The notes under the pieces were generated by a model. That model saw only the letters and a list, made by a program, of their open reading frames with translations. It did no database searches and had not been told where the DNA came from. Below, piece after piece: positions 46,640-58,761 of a stretch of DNA of 64,000 nucleotides. The stretch comes from Diphasiastrum complanatum (Eukaryota > Streptophyta > Lycopodiopsida > Lycopodiales > Lycopodiaceae), in the NCBI GenBank assembly GCA_029204225.1, contig CM055101.1, positions 3,124,363-3,188,362 of the forward strand, given 5' to 3'. Position 1 is the stretch's first letter, and every line of letters starts with the position of its first letter. The position numbers were made by a program, and so were the translations under genes.

Positions 46640-46940
46640 TGTCATGCCCACGACTGGTCTCTGGTAGTGTGTCCATATTAGGGATCAGTAGACCAGCAAC
46701 CCGTAAGCTAATTGTGACTATAAAGGAATTGGGGCCTTTATGTGTATAAGGTCATAACTAATGGTTGTAGGCCTAAACACGTGATGGTGGATTTATATGG
46801 GTCTATCAGTTAGTCATTGGGGAACTGGATGACGTGGCCCAGATAGGCTGCAAAGGTGTCCAAAGGTGTCACAGTGCACTACTAGTGGTGCATGGGACTT
46901 GGAGGGTATAAGTATACCTATTGGGCTCTCACTGGTGTAT
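46640..46940 (+). mobile_element. 3' LTR of the gypsy element
   Basis: Begins TGTCATGCCC right after the polypurine tract and is homologous over about 290 bp to 40907-40600 read on the minus strand (shared GTCACAGTGCACTAC, GGTATAAGTATACC). The right end is not sharply defined. Confidence 0.8.
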
Positions 46941-46949
46941 CTTATGAAA

Positions 46950-47480
46950 GTTTCAGATCCTTAAGATCCAATCAACTTGAAAGATCTTTGGTTAGAAAGA
47001 GAAATACACTACCAGTCTCACCAATGTAGAAAAATCAGCATCTACACACAAAATGAGATGCAAACAATAATAGAACTTGATCAAACTTGAATGAAATGAT
47101 AAAGTATTGTTGTTGTCCGTACAAAACCAGCAAGCTACTGTCATTCACACATGTGAACCAAAAATAACCATTATGGATTATTCTACACATAAAATTGCAT
47201 GCAATCACAAGTATAGTGCACCAATGGAAGTAGAACCCTTTCCCTCCAAAATGCTAACCCTACTATTTTTGGGTCTAGATTCAATGTACCCAACTATTCA
47301 AATCTGAATCTCCTAAAACTCGCCTCCAAACTTTCTCACACTTTCAAAAAGTGTTTATTCAAATGAAATTTAGACTAATGAACTTTGAAATGTTATTCTC
47401 TTAGTCTAAAACAAGTTTTGGCCTCAATATGTCAAATATGGAAATATTGACAAAATGATCAAACTAGTTGAATCTTTCAC
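46950..47480 (-). mobile_element. 3' LTR of a minus-strand copia element
   Basis: On the minus strand, TGTGAAAGATTC at about 47480 follows the polypurine-like GAAGAGAGAG at the end of the RNase H frame. The left limit is estimated from where the gypsy LTR ends. Confidence 0.6.
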
Positions 47481-48880
47481 ACTCTCTCTTCAACTAGTTT
47501 TAGCATAGACTTTAATAACTCTCCAAGTGAGGTCCTATGCTTCATGAACAAGTCTTTTCCCAATGGTTTGGTGAAGATATCAGCTACACATTCCCTTGAA
47601 GACACATGTTGAAGCTCCACCTCCTTTGCAATGACTCCCTCCCTCACAAAATGATATTGTATCTCAATATGCTTGCTCCTAGCATAGTTTTTGACCATAG
47701 AACTTTGATCCATCATAAGAATGATCTTCTTCCTAAGAATAGATCTCCTTTCAATGATCATGTAATGCTCAAAATAGAAACAACCATAATTGATATAGAG
47801 AATAGTGTCCACTTGGGATGCTTCACTATTTCTTACATCAATTTTACATGTAAAAATGTGACTAAAATATGAAGAATCAAATAGAATGTAAATGAGATGA
47901 TTCCACCATGCTTCCAACTCTCAACTCTCTGGAAAAATACAGAAAACAAACAATAAATGTGAGTGATCAACTTTTGCTTGCATGTCTCCTCCTTCTTTGT
48001 CCTTTGTTGCCATGTATCCACCATGATACTCCATGAATGAGCCTCCATCTTCCTCTTGCCATAAGATGCCATCAAGCCTTGATGACTTGACCATGAATGA
48101 GTGACATAATGAGCCTCCAATAGCTTCATTTCCATTAGCAAAACCAGCCAAGAATGCTAGTACAAATCCAACTTCAAAACAATGCTCACCAATGTAGCTA
48201 GTTTTACCATATCTTGACAATTTGCACACATCCCCATGAAAATGCTCAAACATGAGATAGTATAAGTAAATTAAACTTGACCAACACTTCTTTGCTTCTC
48301 CTTTGACCTTACTTGAGTCTTTAATAAGCTGCAAAAACAGATCCATAACATTTTTGCCAATTACCTCTCCTTTGATGCTTTTGACTAGCTCCAAATTGCC
48401 ACCTTCCCTTTTGACTAGTTGAAGCCCTTTGAGATCAACCTCTTGATCTTCAACTTGAACATAAAATTCATTGAACAAGCTTTTTTTTCTAGATCCATTG
48501 CTTGATTTTACAGCAAGATAACATCCATCCACTTGCATAGATCCATGTACACAGGAAGATCCACCAAAAGATGTTCCATTCTCCATAAGAGCTTGATACT
48601 CAAGATCCATTGCTTGGATCCACTTCTCTTCTTTCCTTGCTTGATCTACACTTGTAGGCTCATCCAAAGAGGTTAGGAAAGCAACATAATTTTCAAAAAC
48701 TACTTGCTTACCCTTTTGATCATATGTGAGCCTTGAAGGTACTTGTCTTTCCCTTGATGTTCTCCTTGGCTTTTGTCTTGATGAATGTCCATCATCATCA
48801 CCATCCAAAGTAGGATCCTTTTCATCAACATCAAGAGTGTTAGATCCATCCAGACTACCATCAATCATGTCTGAAGACAC
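47477..48880 (-). pseudogene. Copia pol with RT replaced by an unrelated open frame; RNase H tail
   Basis: Frame 48880-47921 (319 codons) starts as the normal copia linker and RT entry (RERQVPSRLTYDQKGKQVVF, EEKWIQAMDLEYQALMENGT). At about 48571, where NTW-type RT sequence should continue, it switches to about 216 residues without any RT motif: GGSSCVHGSMQVDGCYLAVK, VQVEDQEVDLKGLQLVKREG, GKNVMDLFLQLIKDSSKVKG, GFVLAFLAGFANGNEAIGG. Frame 47917-47477 then ends as copia RNase H: MMDQSSMVKNYARSKHIEI, ECVADIFTKPLGKDLFMKH, followed by the polypurine tract. YVDD and the rest of RT are absent. I do not recognise the inserted segment. Confidence 0.75.
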
Positions 48881-50070
48881 TTTTGGAATGTTCCCCTCAT
48901 CAAAAATGACATCTCTACCAACAATACTTTGTTAGTAGAAGGAATGTAAACCTTGTAGGTTTTACTCACCTCACTATATCCAACAAAAATACCTCTTCTT
49001 GAAGATGGATCCTCCTTGGTCCTATCATCAAGAGTAATGTTGACATAGCATTTGCATCCAAAGGTTCTTAGAAAGTTGACACTCGGCCTCCTCTTGAATA
49101 GAATCTCAAAAGGAGTCCTTCCATCCAAAATAGCACTCAGCCACCTATTGCACAAGAAATTGGCACACAACAAAGCTTGATCCCAAAATGGTTTGTCAAT
49201 ATTAGCACTCAACCTCATAGCTTTATCACTTTCACATAAAGTCCTATTCTTCCTTTCAGCCACTCCATTTTGTTGTGGGGTCCTTGATGTTGTATACTCC
49301 CTCTTGATCCCATGCTCATCACAAAAGGCCTTGAACTTGGTAGATATGTACTCACCACCATTGTCACTCCTTAAGCACTTGATCTTTGTGAAAAATTGGT
49401 TCTCCCTTGCATTCTTGAACTTGATAAAGACATCATACACTTCATCCTTGCTCTTTAGTAGATAGATCCAACAAAATCTACTAGAATCATCAATGAATGT
49501 TACATTCATCTTAGCTCCACTATTGCTAATTGTATTAAATCCATGAATATCCGAATGTACAAGTTGAAAAGGCTTTGTAGATCTAGATATAGATCTAGTA
49601 TAAGGTAGTCTATGTGACTTAGACAAAGCACAAGACTCACAAACATGTTTGATGCCACTTAAGGAACTTGGAAGACCTATCACAATCTTCTTCCTAGCCA
49701 TTACCTCCAATGACTTGAAGTTGAGGTGTCTCATCCTTTTATGCCAAACCTCTTGAATAGGTATTTGCTCCTTGCAACACACATCCAACTTGGTTAGCAA
49801 AAACACAAACATCTAGTTTGAACAACTTCCCTTGTCTTTTACCTTTTCCAATCAAATCATCCTTCATTTTGATCATACAAGCATCTCCATCAAACTCCAC
49901 CTTGAGGCCTTTACTTACCATTTGACTCACACTAAGCAAATTCTTGGTAATAGATGGAATAAACAAGACATCCTCCAAATGAACATTCCTATTTGTAGAA
50001 TAGGAATTGTGCCGATCCCTTTGATTGCACACTCACCATCATTGGCCGTGTAGATCACCCTCTTGTCATC
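48865..50070 (-). pseudogene. Copia protease end and integrase (same element)
   Basis: Frame 50032-49739 holds the end of protease and pre-integrase region (EDVLFIPSITKNLLSVSQMV). Frame 49812-48865 holds HHCC (VWHKRMRHLNFKSLEVMARK ... CESCALSKSHRLPY) and the integrase core: LVHSDIHGFN, FIDDSSRFCWIYLLKSK, LRSDNGGEYISTKF, RTPQQNGVAERKNRTLCE, RTFGCKCYVNITLDD. The D-D-E residues are visible. One frameshift separates the frames. The 5' part (gag, 5' LTR) is missing because a plus-strand copia fragment begins at about 50075. Confidence 0.9.
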
Positions 50071-50074
50071 TCCA

Positions 50075-51613
50075 TATGCCAACAAAGAAGTATCTGCGAT
50101 ATGCAATTACTGTAAGAAGAAAGGACACTTAGAGAAAGATTGTTGGGAAAATCCCAACAACATTTGCATTCATTGTAAGAAGAAGGGACACCCAGCATTC
50201 GATTGTTGGTTCAATCCCAAAAACAAGAACAAAGACAAGGCCCATATTGCAAAATCTTCCCATCAAGAGGAAGAACCAAAGTAGGCTATGACAACAAGAG
50301 ATGTACAAAATGCACACTCAAATCTTAAGATCGTCAGTCCAGTAGTCAAGCATTCTTCTATTCGACTTTTGCTATCATTTGCTGCTACAGCAGATTAAGA
50401 AATACATCAAATGGATGTACAAACAACATATCTCAATGGAATTATCAAAGAAGACATTTACATGGTGCAACCTGAAGGTTATAGTATTGAGGGTAAACAC
50501 AATCATGTGTGTAAACTGCATAAGGCACTTTATGGCTTGAAGCAATCTGCTTGAGCATGGTTTCAAAGGATCAATACTTTTCTTATTGATCATGGCTACA
50601 CACCTAGCTCTTCATATTCAAATGTTTACTTCAAAGCATTTATACATAGATGATACATTGTTTTTCACCAACAATACGATCTAATAAAAGAGACCAAGAC
50701 AATGCTATCTTCCAAATTCGACGTGACCAATCTAAGCGAAGCTCATTTATTCCTTGGTATACAAATCCACAAAGACAGAAAACATAAATTGATCTACATT
50801 ACACAACAAAGATACATCTACAACATGTTAGGCAGATATAACCTGATTAATTGCAAGTTAGCTCTCTCACCAATGGAACCAGGTCTCAAATTGTCAAAGG
50901 ACCAGTGTCCCCAAACAATTCATGAGAAGTAGCAGATGTGTGAGTATCCTTACCATTCTATTATAGGATCTCTTATGTACGTCATGATATGTTCCAAGCC
51001 AGACATAGCTTTCGCAGTCAGCTCTCTCAGTCAGTTTATGACTACTCTTGGTGTAACACATTGGAAGGCTCTTATCAAAGTCATGAGATATCTTCGAGCT
51101 ACTATGGACCTTTGCATTTGTTATGGAGCAGTCGGCAACGACAAACTCAATTTACTCAGTGGTCACACAGATGCAAGTTGGGCAGGAGATGTAGACACTC
51201 GTAAATCCATTTTCGGATTTACATTTTTCCTCAACAATGGTCCAATTTTCTGGAACAGTCGCAAGCAATTTTCAATAGCTCTATCTTCCACTGAATCAGC
51301 GTATATCACAGCCTCTCAAGCTACAAAGGAAGCAATTTGGTTGAGAAACTTACTTTCAGATATCGGTCTGAATCAATATGCTCTGACGACATTATTTTGT
51401 GATAATCAAAGTGCCATTGCTTTGTCAGCCAACCCTAGATTTTATTCTAGGAGTAAACACATTGAATTGAGGAGGTCAGATTGTAGTACTGTAGAACGCA
51501 AGATATGACAGTAGATATTTTTACCAAAGTATTAAGTTTCAAAGCACACAGAAGATTCTGTGTAGAACTGAGTTTGAAGGTCAAGGCATTCAAGGACTCA
51601 GATTAAGGGGGAG
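50075..51613 (+). mobile_element. Plus-strand Ty1/copia fragment: gag zinc knuckles, RT, RNase H
   Basis: 50063-50284 encodes two zinc knuckles, CNYCKKKGHLEKDC and CIHCKKKGHPAFDC. Right after, about 50405, RT begins: MDVQTTYLNGIIKEDIYMVQ, HKALYGLKQSA. The YVDD region is decayed near 50640. Frame 50702-50932 gives the RT end (AHLFLGIQIHKDRKHKLIYI). Frame 50936-51508 gives YPYHSIIGSLMYVMICSKPD and RNase H (SGHTDASWAGDVDTRKS, LSSTESAYITASQATKEAIW, FCDNQSAIALSANPRFYSRS). Protease and integrase are missing between zinc knuckles and RT, so there is an internal deletion. The polypurine tract TTAAGGGGGAG follows at about 51604. Confidence 0.9.
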
Positions 51614-51900
51614 TGTTGGATTATTCTCCTTCTTACTAATTGACTAATCGATTTTAATCTTCATCCATTGTTTATCCAGTTCTGTGGATTTTTCCGTGTC
51701 TTTATACAATCTGCAGATTTACAAGTGTTTTTACATAGTCTGTAGAAATACACCGAGTTTGACAACAATGTCGCATTTTTCGCCTGTCGAAAATCTCATG
51801 TAAAAGCCTGACATGAATCTTGTGTAAAAATGCAGTGTCGTCTTTTTCACATTTTTTGCCTGACAGGAATCTCGTGTAAAAATGCAGAGTCAAAGTGCCT
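51614..51900 (+). mobile_element. 3' LTR (partial) of the 50-51.6 kb copia fragment
   Basis: Starts TGTTGGATTATTCTCC directly after the polypurine tract. The right end is lost at the junction with a minus-strand copia fragment. Confidence 0.65.
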
Positions 51901-52640
51901 CAAATGTTAAGGAAATAACTCTGGCAAAGTGTGGAGCAACCCTAAATGAGATTTAAGGGCACTATCGTGTTTTTCGCAAAATCTCGACACTATCGTCTTT
52001 TTGCGACACCTTCGCCTCATGTGTGTGTCATCAATAATGAATGTAACGAAGTATTGCGATCCTGATATAGATGAAACTTTCATAGGTCCACATAGATCGC
52101 TATGTATCAGCCCAAGAGTCTCCTTTGCTCGTAGTCCTTTGAATCTGAATGGTTCACGGTGCTGCTTGCCCTTCAAACATGATTCACATAGTAGAGTGTG
52201 CTCATGTTGCAATAGCACATCCTCTTATGCCATAGTTTGTTCTTGCTTTTTTCATCTGAGGCGACAAGGACTTGATCTATAGGATCTAGGAAACTTGTTC
52301 AATACAAGTTTCTCTTTCTTTCAGTTGTCACTAGAATCTGGTTGGTTTCACAGTCCTCTATTTGACATTCGTTACTATTGAAAGTAATGTTCAACCCCAT
52401 ATCAGTGATCTTTGCTACTGATAGCAGATCACTCTTCAATGTGGGAACGTGTAGAACTCCCTCTAAATCTTTGTAGCCAGATGTGGTCTTCATATGTAGA
52501 GTTCATGTCCCTTCGACATGGTGCTTGTTGTTATCTCCAAGGATAACTTCTCTGTCCTCGTTGGAGGTCTTGTAGTCCTTTAGGATTATCCTTTTGCACG
52601 TGATGTGCGATGTGGCTTCTGGTCTAAGTGTAATTGACGT
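51901..52640 (-). pseudogene. Copia fragment: protease, pre-integrase, integrase start
   Basis: From about 52640 leftwards the minus strand reads as the protease region (SHITCKRIILKDYKTSNEDR), then LEGVLHVPTLKSDLLSVAKI, then 52218-51907 with CESCLKGKQHREPF and LIHSDLCGPMKVSSISGSQY, FVTFIIDDT (start of the integrase core). It then breaks off at about 52010. The order is normal for one element, but its upstream neighbour is the RT start of another copy. Confidence 0.8.
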
Positions 52641-53709
52641 TGTATACCTGAGAAAATCCTCTGGCAACAAGTCGTGCCTTTCTCCTGTTGATGCTTCCAT
52701 CTGCATTGTACTTGACTTTGAAAATCCATTTACAATCAACTACATTTCTGCTAGCAGGTAATTCAACAATTGTCTATGTCTGGTTCTTGATAAGAGATGA
52801 ATATTCTTTATCCATAGCTTCTTTCCAAATATCTGAATCAATCCTTGATGATCTTCTGAGAAATAGAAGAAGTTGATTATTTCCATCATACTATAGTTGC
52901 TGAACTGCAACATCATCATCTTTTGATTCGCCGTTGATTTGTTGTTCATCAAAAGTAGAAGAGCTTGGACCTTCAATGGAAACAGTCAACTGAGGAACTA
53001 GAAAGTTCAATGTGTCAGGAGAATCTAACAAGTTGGCTACATGGGGATTGCCTTTTCCTTTGAGGTCTTGAAACTGATCTTCGATGAAGATGACATCTCG
53101 GCTAGTGGATATCTTTGACTCGATGGGATCGAATAACTTGTAGGCTTGATCTAAAGTAGTGTGGCTGATGAAAACACATTTGATACTTTGGAAGTCGAGC
53201 TTCTTCTTGAGATCACAAGGAATCTGCGCAAAAGTAGTACATCCAAAAATTTATAGGTTTGATAAAGAAGGTTTGGTACCTGTCTAAACTTTGAATGGTG
53301 TTTTGTCTGAGAGACCTTTAGTAGGACATCTGTTCTTAATATAGGTTGTTGTTGAAATAGCTTCAGCCCAGAAGCACTTCGGAAGTGTCACATGTGATAA
53401 CATGCACTTTGCCGATTCAATTAAGGTTTTGTTCTTTCTCTCAGCAAGACCATTTGACTGAGGCGAATAGGAGGTGATGTATTGTTGCCCAATGTCGTTG
53501 TTAAGGCAATACTCCTTGAATTCGGTGGAGATGTATTCTCCACCATTATCTGACCTCAGTGCTTTGATTTGTTTGCTAGTTTGATTCTCAGCATGCTCTT
53601 TGAACTGTCTGAATTTGATAAAAGCCTTTGATTTTTGTTTAATGAAATAAACAACTGTTCTTCTGGAGAATTCGTCAATAAAAGTAATGAAATACTTTGC
53701 ATCTAACAA
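52641..53709 (-). pseudogene. Copia fragment: integrase core to RT start
   Basis: Frame 53709-53284 is an integrase core: YFITFIDEFSRRTVVYFIK, LRSDNGGEYISTEFKEYCLN, SYSPQSNGLAERKNKTLIES, CFWAEAISTTTYIKNRCPTK. Decayed linker follows to about 52750, then RT entry VDCKWIFKVKYNADGS and KARLVARGFSQVYN at about 52740-52650. There it joins, without RT core, the protease of the fragment to its left. The 5' end is also cut at 53709. Confidence 0.85.
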
Positions 53710-54816
53710 TAAAGGAGTTCTGTATGAACAACATCTAAGAGATCTTTTGCTACATGCCTATGGTTTGATCTAGGTGAATTAGTTCAGTTAAGTGGACTTT
53801 CCATGCAACTCCACTGTAGGAATTTGAGTCTCTCTCATGCAGGAAAAGTGGGCATGTTTTGCCACATTGTGAATATTGAGATTTTGGTGTTTTGGACTCA
53901 TTCTCTCTCTACTCGAGTTATTCATGCTTGATTTTCTCTCTCTACTCGAGAGCAGCCTCTTTTTTCCATACTGAACACTTAGAATTATTTATGACATTCA
54001 TTTCTCATAGTGAAGAGTTAGATTTTTTTTCATCATATGTAAGCCATTGTGCTCTTGCCTCATGCTTTGAAGAGGTGAGGGTGTATACATCAGATCATCA
54101 GTGTTTTTGCTTGCAAGAACTCGGATTTGGGAGAAGGATTCAAACTCGTTGAGAAACAAGCAATATGTGGATCATAAGTGGATCAAATCAAGGCTGATCT
54201 GATCTAGCGGAGCTCTGAAAGGACAGAGAGCTCACACGTGTGAAATCAGCCCTCATTAATGAGTCCTACTTCTCAAGGAATGATCCAAATTTGATGTTCT
54301 ATAGCTTGTTTGATAGGTATTGAAGAGTAGACTGTGTTGCTCTTGTTAAATCAATTTGATTTGTTTTTAGAAGAGTTTTAGGCAATCAGAAAAATTGAAA
54401 GGGTACTCAACTCGTGGGATATGCCAAAGTGAGCACACATCTATCTTTTTCACCATTTTTCATCAATTTGCACTGTCAATCAAGTAGAATTGGATAGAAG
54501 TGAGTGTTCTAAGGTCTTAGACTTTTCATTTCACACATATTACTGTGTTTGAGTTGAAAGTAAGTTCCTAGAGAGTTTATCAGTTCTTTGAAACTCGTGG
54601 GAGAGATAGACTTCTTGCTTGCATGTGCTTCTTTTTTTTACTGAAGCAAGATCCAAATTCAAGATAGATTGATTTTCTGTGTTGAGAATTTGTTCTCACA
54701 TCTGTTGCTAGATTTCATAGGGTGGATCAACATCCATGTTAGATCCTAGATTGAGATAGCAAGCAACATTCTTTCAACTCCATTTTTTATCATTACTAGA
54801 ATTTCTCATAGAGAAG
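53710..54816. other. Leader/flank of the 54.8 kb copia element; no LTR or primer site found
   Basis: AT-rich, with a duplicated CTCTCTCTACTCGAG motif near 53903 and 53937. No TGGTATCAGAGC-type primer site and no copy of the 3' LTR start could be found, so the 5' LTR is missing, very diverged or uses another tRNA. Confidence 0.4.
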
Positions 54817-55518
54817 ATGTCTTCATCTGGTTCATATTTCTTAGAGCACCGTGAGGGATTAACATCTTCAACTTATGCAATGTGGAAGATCAGAATGGAA
54901 TCATTATTGATTCTACAAGATGTAATGGATATTGTGAGTGGAGCTGAAGAAGAACCTGCTGCACCTAATGAAGCTGCAACATTTCACAAAAGAACCAGAA
55001 TTGCCCTACATTTTATACAAATAAATATTACCAATGAAGTGTTAAGAGAGATCAGTACATGCACCACTGCCAAGGAAACTTGGGATACTCTAAAAACAAT
55101 CTATGAAATCAAAAATACTTCTAGATTGCTTACACTTAGAAACCAAATATTTCTAAGTTATCAGAGAGTAGATGAGAGTGCTTCATCATATGTCATGAGA
55201 GTTAAGGATCTTCATCAAGAGTTAGCTGGTATTAGTGATGCTCTTAAGAATACTGAACTTGTTCAAGTAGTCCTAAATGGACTTAGAGATTAGTATGACA
55301 ATATTGTGCAGACTTATGCTGTTAGGGAGGATCTTCCATCCTTGGAGACACTGCAATGTGTTCTCATTGCTGAAGAAAGTAGGCAAGAGAACAAGATGTT
55401 GAGGATCAACAGACTTTCATTGAAAGATGGTGGAGATGACAAAGCACTCTTCATCAGAGACGAGTCAAGAGACAAGGGCAAAGGACAACAACACTTCAAG
55501 AAGGACAAAGCCAAATAA
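54817..55518 (+). pseudogene. Copia gag, interrupted by one stop
   Basis: The ATG at 54817 opens a gag with the UBN2-type helical domain: LTSSTYAMWKIRMESLLILQ, TAKETWDTLKTIYEIKN, LLTLRNQIFLSYQRVDESAS, VMRVKDLHQELAG. A TAG at 55291 interrupts; the same frame continues as YDNIVQTYAVREDLPSLETL to a stop at 55518. The zinc knuckle CFFCGKEGHYASNC lies in another frame from 55584. Confidence 0.85.
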
Positions 55519-55905
55519 GGTCGTGAGGATCACTCCTCACAAACTGCAACATCCAATGGCAAGAAGAAGTTGTCAAAGATCAAGTGTTTTTCTGTGGCAA
55601 GGAAGGACACTATGCATCAAATTGTTTCAAGAAGAAGAACCAATCTAAGCAAGCTAACCTTACTAATGAGGATGAGTGTGAGGGTGTTGAGAGTGAAAGA
55701 GAGGATTCATTAATGATGTCTACTTTTTCATCTTTTTCTTTTAAGAATGAAGAAGTTTGGTGGATAGATAGTGGGGCTAGTTCCCATATGTCTAGTTCTA
55801 GGAACTCTTTCACTAATCTCATGCCATATCTAGGTGCAAAAAGATCAATCTTGACTGCTAATGATGTAGAGTGTAGGATTGAAAGAATAGGTAGTATTCC
55901 ACTGC

Positions 55906-57180
55906 ATGCATCATCATCAAAATATTTTTTGCTTACATGATGTACTGTATGTATCTAGGTTGACCAAGAATCTCATTAGTGTAATACAGTTGTTTGATAG
56001 TGGATTGGATGTCAAGTTTCAAGTTGACAAGTGTATAATCTCAAGAGAAAATGAAGTTATTGCTAGAGGATCTAGAATTGGTAAGTTGTGCAAACTAGAT
56101 TATAGGGAGAGTGCTAACATTTCAGATATTGCTTATGAGACCAAGGTTCTACAGGAGAATTTGTGGCACAAGAGATTAGGACATCCCAATTTCAAAGCCA
56201 TGCAATCTATGGTCAAAGAAGAAAAAGTTGTTGGACTTCCAAAGACACTATCTAAGGAGCTTCTACCTTGTGAAGCTTGTGTGCTAGCAAAATCACACAG
56301 AAGGCCTTTTCCTAGATCAAGTATCAAGACAAAGCAACCATTTGAACTTGTACACTCTGATGTTCATTTCTCATCAACTAAGAGCAAAGCAGGAGCCAAC
56401 TACTTTGTCTCTTTTGTAGATGATTATACAAGATATTCTTGGATCTATATGTTGTCTTCAAAAGCCATGGTTTATGATGTTTTTCTTACTTTCAAAGCTT
56501 ATGTAGAAAAGCAGTTTCCTTTCAAGTTGAAAGCTTTGAGAAGTGATAGTGGAGGAGAATACACTTCCAATAAGTTTAAAGACTTTTGTGAGAGAGAGGG
56601 TATTCAAAGAGAGTTTTCTTGTTCATATACTCCTCAGCAAAATGGAGTTGCTGAGAGAAAAAATAGAACTTTGTGTGAATGTGGAAAAGCCATTAGGCTA
56701 GAAGCTTCTCTGCCTAAAGAATTTTGGGGAGAGGCAGTTGCATGTGCAAACTATCTTTGTAATAGGCTTTCAAATCTTGCAATAGGAGGAAAGACACCAT
56801 TTGAGATGTTGTATAAGAAAAAGCCTAAGGTAGATTATCTTAGGATTTTTGGCTATGTATGCTTTGTGCATGTGCCTCTAGAAACTAGGAAGAAGGAAGA
56901 TCCTAGTGTTGTAAGAGGAATTTTTGTAGGATATGCATCTACCAAAAAAGCATACAAACTTTATTTACCCTCTACTGACAAGAATGTTGTTAGTAGAGAT
57001 GTGATCTTCCATGAAGATCAGAAGTTTAACTTGGATGATGCACAGGTCAAGGAGTCTCATGAAAGATCAATTATCAATCTTGATGCTGTTCAAGAAGAGG
57101 TGAGGCCAAGGCTTGGGGAGGAGCAAATTCAAACTACCACACCAAGAAGATTTACACGAGCAAGATCTGAGGACATATGA
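55906..57180 (+). pseudogene. Copia integrase frame, 424 codons, uninterrupted
   Basis: Contains NLISVIQLFDSGLDVKF, the zinc-binding LWHKRLGHPNFKAMQ ... CEACVLAKSHRRPF, and the integrase core with all three acidic blocks: LVHSDVHFSS, LRSDSGGEYTSNKF, YTPQQNGVAERKNRTLCE. Then follow FWGEAVACANYLCNRL, RKKEDPSVVRGIFVGY and DVIFHEDQ. It is preceded by the protease (WWIDSGASSHM) at about 55755 in a neighbouring frame. Catalytic residues are intact, but the element as a whole is broken. Confidence 0.9.
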
Positions 57181-57291
57181 TGCTGAAGGAAGGCAAGTGG
57201 AAGGCAAAACTTCCTATTATGCATTTTTTAAATCAAATGAGAGTCTAAGGATGTTCAAGAAGCCCTTCAATCCAAAGATTGGGTTGAAGCA

Positions 57292-58700
57292 ATGACCCAA
57301 GAGTTTGAAACCTTGATGTCAAACAACACAGGGGAGCTTGTGGAGCCACCAAACGACATGCATGTGATTGGATGTAAGTGGATATTCAAAATCAAGTATA
57401 ATCATAATGGATCTATCAATAAGTATAAAGAAAGACTTTGTGCCAAAGGCTACTCACATATCAAAGGTCTTGACTATGAGGACACCTTTGCACCAGTTGC
57501 AAAGATGGTAACAATTCGAATACTCATCTCTCTTGCATGTTTTCACAAATGGAGTATGTTCCAACTTGATGTTTCTAATGCAATTTTCAATGGTGACCTT
57601 GAGGAGGAGATTTACATGGAGCAACCTCTAGGTTTTGTGAAGGAAGGTGATGAATCAAAAGTTTGTCTTTATTCAAAAGTCTGTATGGACTGAAACAGGC
57701 ACCAAGGTCTTGGTATGCAAAGCTCAACTCCTATCTCATATCACTCGGATTTTGTCTAAGTGATTATGACCCTTCTCTGTATCATAAGTTTGTAGATAAG
57801 TTTGTAATTATACTTCTCATCTATGTAGATGATATCATTCTTTGTGGAAACAATGAAAAGTTAGTTGAAGAAACTAAGCATGCACTTGGTACTGAGTTTA
57901 AGATGCAGGACTTAGGAGTTCTTCACTATATTCTAGGCCTTGAAATAGTTTTTTTTGGAAAGGTCATGCATTTATAAGTCAAAGTAGATATGCACTTTCC
58001 ATGCTCAGGAAATTCCATATGGAAAACTTTAAAGGCATAGATACACCTATGAGCACACTATAAAAGTTCCTATACAAGATAATGAAAAATCCTTTGAGGA
58101 CATCACTCTTTATAGGAGTCTTATTGGCTCACTTATTTGGTTAACAATGACTAGGCCTGATCTAAGCTTTTGTGTTCATAAGCTAAGTCAACACATGCAG
58201 GATCCAAAGTTATATCATTGGAAGTTGGCTAAAAGAGTCTTGAGGTATATATCTTCTACCTTGGATTATGGATTATTCTATGAAGGAGAAGATCGCTTTT
58301 TCAGATTCAGATTTTGCAGTGCTTACACTATATTTCTTGGAGGGAACTTGGTTTCTAGGCTATCAAAGAAGCAGGCAACTATTTCCTTATCATCCTGTGA
58401 AGCTGAATATAAAACTTATACAACCACAACAAAGGAGGTTTTATGGATCAAAAGGCTACTTTTGGAGGTAAAGTGTTATGCAGATGAAGATCTTCCAATA
58501 TCAAGAATGATAACATTTCTGCTCAAGCTCTTGCAAATAATCCAGTCTTTCATGCAAGGAGCAAGCATATTGAAGTGGCTCATCATTTAGTAAGAAAAAA
58601 AGTCATTGGGAGAGAGATCTCATTGGAACATGTTGCATCTTCAGATTGTGTTGCAAATCTTCTCACCAAACCTCTACTCAAGAATGTCTTTATGAAGATG
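57292..58700 (+). pseudogene. Copia RT-RNase H of the same element
   Basis: 57292-57693: GELVEPPNDMHVIGCKWIF, ERLCAKGYSHIKGLDYEDTF, QLDVSNAIFNGDLEEEIY. 57663-57977: YGLKQAPRSWYAKLNSYL, ILLIYVDDIILCGN with catalytic YVDD. 58147-58590: MTRPDLSFCVHKLSQHMQ, RVLRYISSTLDYGL, LSSCEAEYK. The tail near 58600-58700 reads EHVASSDCVANLLTKPLL in a further frame. Frameshifts near 57690, 57975 and 58500 break it. Confidence 0.9.
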
Positions 58701-58761
58701 AGGTCAAACCTTGGCCTAATTTCGAAGTCTATGTTGATAGGAACATAAATTTAAGGAGGAG

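Larger units (their letters stand above)
54817..58761 (+). mobile_element. Near full-length Ty1/copia coding region
   Basis: All copia domains appear in order on the plus strand: gag (54817-55518), zinc knuckle and protease (about 55580-55935), pre-integrase and integrase (55906-57180), RT (57292-57977), RNase H (58147-58700), then a polypurine tract TTTAAGGAGGAG at about 58750 and an LTR start. At least six breaks (stop at 55291, frame changes near 55518, 55935, 57178, 57690, 57975) disable it. It is the most complete copia copy in the window and is related to the fragment at 12.5-13.9 kb. Confidence 0.9.

Noticed and set aside
49193-49465. 90-codon plus-strand frame
   Set aside because: Antisense of the copia integrase with hydrophobic composition typical of reverse-complement readings.
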